From NCBI GenBank assembly GCA_022710085.1, contig JAKLHP010000031.1, positions 1-8,729 on the forward strand: a DNA stretch of 8,729 nucleotides, in the 5' to 3' direction. This DNA is from Patescibacteria group bacterium (GTDB lineage Bacteria > Patescibacteriota > Minisyncoccia > Moranbacterales > JAKLHP01). Both the position numbers and the translations under genes were made by a program. Each line of letters opens with the position of its first letter. The stretch's first letter is position 1. Below the pieces are notes generated by a model. It worked only from the letters and a program-made list of their open reading frames with translations. It was not told where the DNA came from and did no database searches. Positions 6,046-8,729 of the stretch are shown one piece after another.

Positions 6046-6468
6046 CTAAAAATGGGTGTCTTTGAATATGGGGACAGTTGATGATGGTCTGTATCCATCC
6101 ATGTAGAACAATTCACAATGTCCCCAGTCTCCAATTTTTGTCGAGACATTGGCGGGAATGATGATGTTGATAGCATCGGCGCCATATAATTCAATGGGCT
6201 CGATTTCCCTAATTGCTACATACCATTCCCGTTGGGGTAATGGATAATCGTATACATGGGTAGGTCTTCCGCCGTTTTCCATATAGCCCTTAAGCCATAA
6301 CAAGTAATCTTTTACACTTGCAATACGAAGATTGGGAAAAAGATGTTGCCGGGCTAGTTCCTCCCTTTTTTTCATTTCTCTCATGAATCTTTCGCCTTCC
6401 TTCTTTTGTTCCAAATCCTCTTCCTGCTTCTGGCTCCTGATTTCTTCTAAAACTTTGTTTAAGTTCAT
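6046..6468 (-). CDS. Unknown soluble protein with N-terminal coiled coil (140 aa)
   Basis: I do not recognise a family. The start at 6468 is preferred over an in-frame ATG at 6489. GGGAGG (complement of 6476-6481) sits 7 bases before 6468, whereas the longer form has no such site. Residues about 5-43 are almost all charged or helical (EEIRSQKQEEDLEQKKEGER and on) and should form a coiled coil. The rest (44-140) looks globular, with aromatic clusters such as DYLLWLKGYM, REWYVAIREIEPIELYGAD and GHCELFYMDGYRP, and no membrane segment. The single cysteine lies in WGHCE. The gene has its own terminator (5982-6030), promoter candidate and leader with two inverted repeats, so it seems to be an independently regulated unit. 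Confidence 0.75.
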   Translation of the reverse strand: MNLNKVLEEIRSQKQEEDLEQKKEGERFMREMKKREELARQHLFPNLRIASVKDYLLWLKGYMENGGRPTHVYDYPLPQREWYVAIREIEPIELYGADAINIIIPANVSTKIGDWGHCELFYMDGYRPSSTVPIFKDTHF

Positions 6469-6500
6469 TTCCAGTCCTCCCATTGTCAAATTTCAAACTT

Positions 6501-6515
6501 CTACGATTTTCGTAG
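6501..6515 (-). promoter_or_regulatory. Leader inverted repeat 1 of the 140-aa gene
   Basis: CTACGA (6501-6506) and TCGTAG (6510-6515) form a perfect 6-bp inverted repeat around TTT, 20 bases upstream of the ribosome binding site. It could be a leader hairpin or an operator. Confidence 0.4.
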
Positions 6516-6521
6516 CAGTTG

Positions 6522-6538
6522 GTTATCCGTTTGATAAC
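6522..6538 (-). promoter_or_regulatory. Leader inverted repeat 2 of the 140-aa gene
   Basis: GTTATC (6522-6527) and GATAAC (6533-6538) form a perfect 6-bp inverted repeat with a 5-base spacer. Flanking GTTG and CAAC nearly extend it. It lies between the candidate -10 box and the ribosome binding site, a typical operator position. Confidence 0.4.
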
Positions 6539-6543
6539 AACTA

Positions 6544-6572
6544 ACGATAATACATTTTTAAGAATAAGTCAA
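6544..6572 (-). promoter_or_regulatory. Candidate promoter of the 140-aa gene
   Basis: On the minus strand, TTGACT (6572-6567) is followed after 17 bases by TATCGT (6549-6544). The -35 is one base from consensus; the -10 matches 4 of 6. It would place the transcript start just ahead of the two inverted repeats. Confidence 0.4.
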
Positions 6573-6607
6573 TATCTTAGTGAGGTTTGTGTTTGAAGTG
6601 ATTGTCA

Positions 6608-6682
6608 TGGTGCACCCACGAGGAATCGAACCTCGATTTCAAGCTCCGCAAGCTTGCGCTCTATCCGTTGAGCTATGGGTGC
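6608..6682 (-). tRNA. tRNA-Arg (anticodon GCG), CCA encoded
   Basis: The minus strand folds as a standard cloverleaf. The acceptor is GCACCCA/TGGGTGC, the D-arm GCTC/GAGC with loop AACGGATA, and the anticodon stem CAAGC/GCTTG with loop TTGCGGA. The T-arm is CGAGG/CCTCG with loop TTCGATT. Anticodon positions 34-36 read GCG, decoding CGC/CGU as arginine; C35 and the A after the GG of the D-loop fit arginine identity. A73 is followed by a genomically encoded CCA (6610-6608). The 5' end is 37 bases after the stop of the 6720-7274 gene on the same strand, so the two may share a transcript. Confidence 0.92.
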
Positions 6683-6719
6683 AGTAGTCGTTATTGAAGG
6701 TTTTTTGTTTAAGCAATTT

Positions 6720-7274
6720 TTACAAGTGAAGCAATCTTTCAGCCGAATCTACGATATTGTGCTCCTGCTTTATTTCGGGAATAAAATCAATAATAATCCT
6801 TCGGATATGTACCGGATCCTCATCTCCGATCGGAATGTGGATGTAAGGGGTCAAATTACCTTTGCTTCGGAGACTGAGAATTTTTTCGTACGGAGGGTTG
6901 TAATATATCCAAAATGATTTTAAATTTTCAAACTCGTAAATTTCATTCCCCGCAACGATTCCTTCAGGGGTAATCTTGAAATCAATCACTCGCGGTTCTT
7001 TCTGCAAGAAAAGATATCCTACAATCCCGATCAAGATGAAGGTAATGGCCATAATCGGGCTATTGGAAATTATCGCATAGGTTATTAGAGCTCCGAGAAA
7101 AATGGTGGAAAAGATATAAAATTTTCTTCCGACCGAATAGGGCTCGTGTTCAAGAGCGCTCCATCCGTAAATCGCTTCATTGTAGTTGGTTTCTTCTGAA
7201 TATTCAATTTCAAATTCTTCGTATTGTGAATACTCTTTGGGATTATTGTTTTTTGTTCTTAGATCTAAGGGCAT
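6720..7274 (-). CDS. Two-TM membrane protein with C-terminal PH-like domain (DUF5673-like)
   Basis: This 184-aa protein has an acidic, hydrophilic N-terminus (1-50). Two adjacent hydrophobic segments follow at about 52-70 and 73-91, separated only by NSP, forming a hairpin in the membrane with both ends inside. The C-terminal domain (about 93-184) has the order DFKITPEGI, a short strand, YEFENLKSFWIYYNPPYEK, LSLRSK, YIHIPIGDEDPVHIRRII and a final helix. I recall this organisation from uncharacterised patescibacterial proteins with a bacterial PH-like fold (DUF5673 type); the assignment is from memory. The function is unknown, possibly membrane-associated binding. No Shine-Dalgarno precedes the ATG and the leader is very AT-rich. 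tRNA-Arg follows directly. Confidence 0.8.
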   Translation of the reverse strand: MPLDLRTKNNNPKEYSQYEEFEIEYSEETNYNEAIYGWSALEHEPYSVGRKFYIFSTIFLGALITYAIISNSPIMAITFILIGIVGYLFLQKEPRVIDFKITPEGIVAGNEIYEFENLKSFWIYYNPPYEKILSLRSKGNLTPYIHIPIGDEDPVHIRRIIIDFIPEIKQEHNIVDSAERLLHL

Positions 7275-7425
7275 AATTTTATATTTTTGTAAATCTCGCT
7301 TTCGTGTATCAACTTGTTTTGCTGTATTAATATTTTAACGTAGTAAAAAGACAGTACTTTATTGATAAAATTTGAGTTTTTGGAAAAACAGGCAAAGAGA
7401 AAAATTAAAACAAATTTTTAAATCT

Positions 7426-8490
7426 TTACCCCTTGCCAAATTCGTTCTTCAGAATCCTATCCCATTCTTTGTCTATTGCTTCTTCTGAATAAGAAATGAG
7501 ATTATGTTTTTTTGCTTCATCATAAAAATCTCCTGGCGGCATTTTTAATACAATTGCTGAACGTATCGGTGCATTTGTTCCTGATTTATCATTACTTATT
7601 ATGGTATGCCTATCAGTAATTATCCATGTGCCAGGTTTATCTATTTTTTCCAAAAAACTTTTTTGTTCGCTATCTGAGTAATAGGTTATTTTAATTTTTT
7701 CTGATTCTAATCCACTTTCAATGAGCCATTCCTTGACTTTGTCAGCTATATATTCACAAGCATCTTTTGTATCTTGAAAATATTCAACTCCGTCTTCATT
7801 TGCTTTTTTAATTCTCTCTCTATCAAAGTTATGAATATGGGAACCCATCTTGTTTGAAAGAATGTGTACTTCTTTTGGATGTTGATCGGGGTTTTCAAGA
7901 ATATTTTTAATAATTGCAGTCATAAATCTTTTATTTTTTTCTAGGTTGCCCATGTTTCCTTCTGGGAGATTTCCACCAAATAAAATTTCCATAAAAACTC
8001 TTCCAGCTAATCTGTCTATATCGTCAACTCTTCTGAATCCCAGCTCATATTTAGATTCTGCTATTTTATAAGGAATATTAGCAGTTTGATCTGAAACAAT
8101 AGCTTTCTTTGAAAGCAATTTTTTATTTTCTTCATACCATTTTTTAATATCCTCGTCCTTAGTGCCTTCGGGAAAAATTTGCGTATCTACTTGACGGCCC
8201 ATTTCAGTAAGCTTCTTCAATATAGTCGGGATATGATTTTTAAATAATGTATTATCTCGATAAATAAAAAATAAAGGCGCATTCTTTTTCATATCTTCTA
8301 TTTTCTCTTTTTCAAAATCAAGTGTTTCGTTGTCCCGAGAATTAATTTGACCTGATTTAATTTTTTCTATAATTTCTTTTTCTTTTTCTTCAAACATTGT
8401 TTTGCTCATTGCTTTCTCTTTGTCTGTCATCATATCCTCAGCTTTTTGAATTTCTTCTTTTGTTGGTTGGTATGGTTTTTCAATGTCCAT
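7426..8490 (-). CDS. Unknown soluble protein (354 aa)
   Basis: I do not recognise a family. The first 70 residues or so are highly charged and helical (runs such as EEKEKEIIEKIKSGQ), likely a coiled coil. A globular region of about 280 residues follows. Its landmarks are APLFFIYRDNTLFKNHIP (71-88), a central GFRRVDDIDRLAGRVFMEIL, KEVHILSNKMGSHIHNFDRE with two histidines, and WIITDRHTIISND followed by SAIVLKMPPGDFYDEA near the C-terminus. There is no signal peptide, membrane segment or cysteine pair pattern. The alternating hydrophobic strands suggest an alpha-beta fold, but no catalytic motif is clear. Only a weak purine stretch (AGGGAAACAGAG) precedes the ATG. It is AT-rich, stands alone on its strand, and no clear terminator follows it; about 150 featureless AT-rich bases separate it from the next gene. 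Confidence 0.8.
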   Translation of the reverse strand: MDIEKPYQPTKEEIQKAEDMMTDKEKAMSKTMFEEKEKEIIEKIKSGQINSRDNETLDFEKEKIEDMKKNAPLFFIYRDNTLFKNHIPTILKKLTEMGRQVDTQIFPEGTKDEDIKKWYEENKKLLSKKAIVSDQTANIPYKIAESKYELGFRRVDDIDRLAGRVFMEILFGGNLPEGNMGNLEKNKRFMTAIIKNILENPDQHPKEVHILSNKMGSHIHNFDRERIKKANEDGVEYFQDTKDACEYIADKVKEWLIESGLESEKIKITYYSDSEQKSFLEKIDKPGTWIITDRHTIISNDKSGTNAPIRSAIVLKMPPGDFYDEAKKHNLISYSEEAIDKEWDRILKNEFGKG

Positions 8491-8510
8491 ATATTTTTCT
8501 CTGTTTCCCT

Positions 8511-8529
8511 ATTTGGCTTTCTGCCAAAT
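8511..8529 (-). promoter_or_regulatory. Leader hairpin upstream of the 354-aa gene
   Basis: ATTTGGC (8511-8517) and GCCAAAT (8523-8529) form a perfect 7-bp inverted repeat with a 5-base loop, 20 bases upstream of the ATG. There is no T run on either strand, so it is not a simple terminator. Confidence 0.35.
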
Positions 8530-8576
8530 CGGTAAAAATTTAATTATTTTATTTAATGACGATTTTTCTTTTTTTG

Positions 8577-8624
8577 CGGAAGCGGGAGGATTCGAACCCC
8601 CGAGACCCTTTCGGGCCTAACGGT
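8577..8624 (-). pseudogene. Truncated tRNA-Ser 3' half
   Basis: The minus strand has the 3' side of a class II tRNA: anticodon-stem-like ACCGT, a variable arm GGCCCGAAAGGG, the T-arm GGGGG/CCTCC with loop TTCGAAT, the acceptor 3' strand CGCTTCC and G73, typical of tRNA-Ser. The matching 5' half (acceptor GGAAGCG, D-arm, anticodon) is not found upstream. Instead there are two GC-rich hairpins (8629-8659). It shares 37 identical bases with 8693-8729. It is either a broken tRNA-Ser copy or the 3' exon of an interrupted tRNA. No CCA is encoded. Confidence 0.6.
8588..8624. repeat. 37-base direct repeat, copy 1 (tRNA-Ser 3' half)
   Basis: Identical over 37 bases to 8693-8729, covering part of the T-arm, the variable arm and the 3' anticodon stem of tRNA-Ser. 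The copies are offset by 105 bases. The identity stops at the acceptor end, where copy 1 and copy 2 differ. Confidence 0.9.
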
Positions 8625-8628
8625 TTTT

Positions 8629-8659
8629 CCCGCACCTTGCGGGACCCCGCCATAGGCGG
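8629..8659 (-). other. Two consecutive GC-rich hairpins
   Basis: CCCGCA (8629-8634) pairs with TGCGGG (8638-8643), and CCGCC (8647-8651) pairs with GGCGG (8655-8659), each with a 3-base loop. They stand where the 5' half of the tRNA at 8577-8624 should be, and are strikingly GC-rich for this AT-rich surrounding. Confidence 0.6.
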
Positions 8660-8681
8660 TGGCAAGACTGCTACTGCAAAG

Positions 8682-8729
8682 CGGAGGATGAGGGATTCGA
8701 ACCCCCGAGACCCTTTCGGGCCTAACGGT
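8682..8729 (-). tRNA. tRNA-Ser, 3' half (partial, runs off window)
   Basis: The minus strand ends with T-arm GGGGG/CCCTC around TTCGAAT, acceptor 3' strand ATCCTCC (8689-8683) and G73 (8682), preceded by a class II variable arm. The anticodon lies beyond the window, so the isoacceptor is unknown. G73 and the long variable arm favour serine over leucine. No CCA is encoded, unlike the tRNA-Arg at 6608-6682. Confidence 0.75.

Noticed and set aside
7376..7389. Palindrome GTTTTTGGAAAAAC after the 354-aa gene as a terminator
   Set aside because: The arms leave no room for a loop and contain almost no GC pairs, so a terminator is not supported.
8582..8633. Mini tRNA-like fold with a GCGGGA/TCCCGC acceptor
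   Set aside because: The pairing uses bases needed for the T-stem and competes with the better CCCGCA/TGCGGG hairpin, so it is probably coincidental.

Overview
The window looks like a chromosomal segment of a reduced, AT-leaning bacterium, most likely a member of the Candidate Phyla Radiation (Patescibacteria, Parcubacteria/Moranbacteria-like). That is an inference. It rests on short intergenic gaps, mostly small unrecognised proteins between a few housekeeping genes, a two-TM plus PH-like protein of a type I associate with these phyla, and a recG gene carrying an inserted GxxExxY nuclease domain. TGA is used as a stop (trpS end, 159-aa gene), so this is not a TGA=Gly lineage such as Gracilibacteria/SR1.

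Layout. 1-151 (+) is the 3' end of trpS. 152-381 is a tail-to-tail gap with a dispersed repeat (copy A) and a bidirectional terminator. 382-1740 (-) is a phosphomannomutase/phosphoglucomutase. 1857-3090 (+) is an island of three small proteins of unknown function (55, 159 and 92 aa). Each has a strong Shine-Dalgarno, the first and last are followed by clear terminators, and the middle one has a textbook TTGACA-17-TATAAT promoter. 3091-3361 is a second tail-to-tail gap with a terminator and repeat copy B. 3362-5908 (-) is recG, 848 aa instead of about 690 because a complete GxxExxY/PD-(D/E)xK nuclease domain sits in frame between helicase motifs II and III. 6046-6468 (-) is an unknown 140-aa protein with its own terminator, promoter candidate and structured leader. 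6608-6682 (-) is tRNA-Arg(GCG). 6720-7274 (-) is a membrane protein with a PH-like C-terminal domain. 7426-8490 (-) is an unknown 354-aa soluble protein. 8577-8729 (-) holds a truncated tRNA-Ser 3' half followed by the 3' half of a second tRNA-Ser that runs off the window.

The most notable feature is the recG insertion. About 160 codons, visibly more AT-rich than the flanks, are bounded at both ends by inward-facing arrays of roughly 11-nt degenerate repeats. The reading frame is kept and all helicase motifs remain. It looks like a small mobile cassette domesticated as, or at least tolerated as, a nuclease domain inside a branch-migration helicase. Secondary signals are the pair of homologous intergenic repeats, both in convergent gaps, the duplicated tRNA-Ser 3' half, and the promoter-driven island of small orphan genes. 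The genes do not form one pathway. The window reads as housekeeping genes interleaved with lineage-specific small genes.
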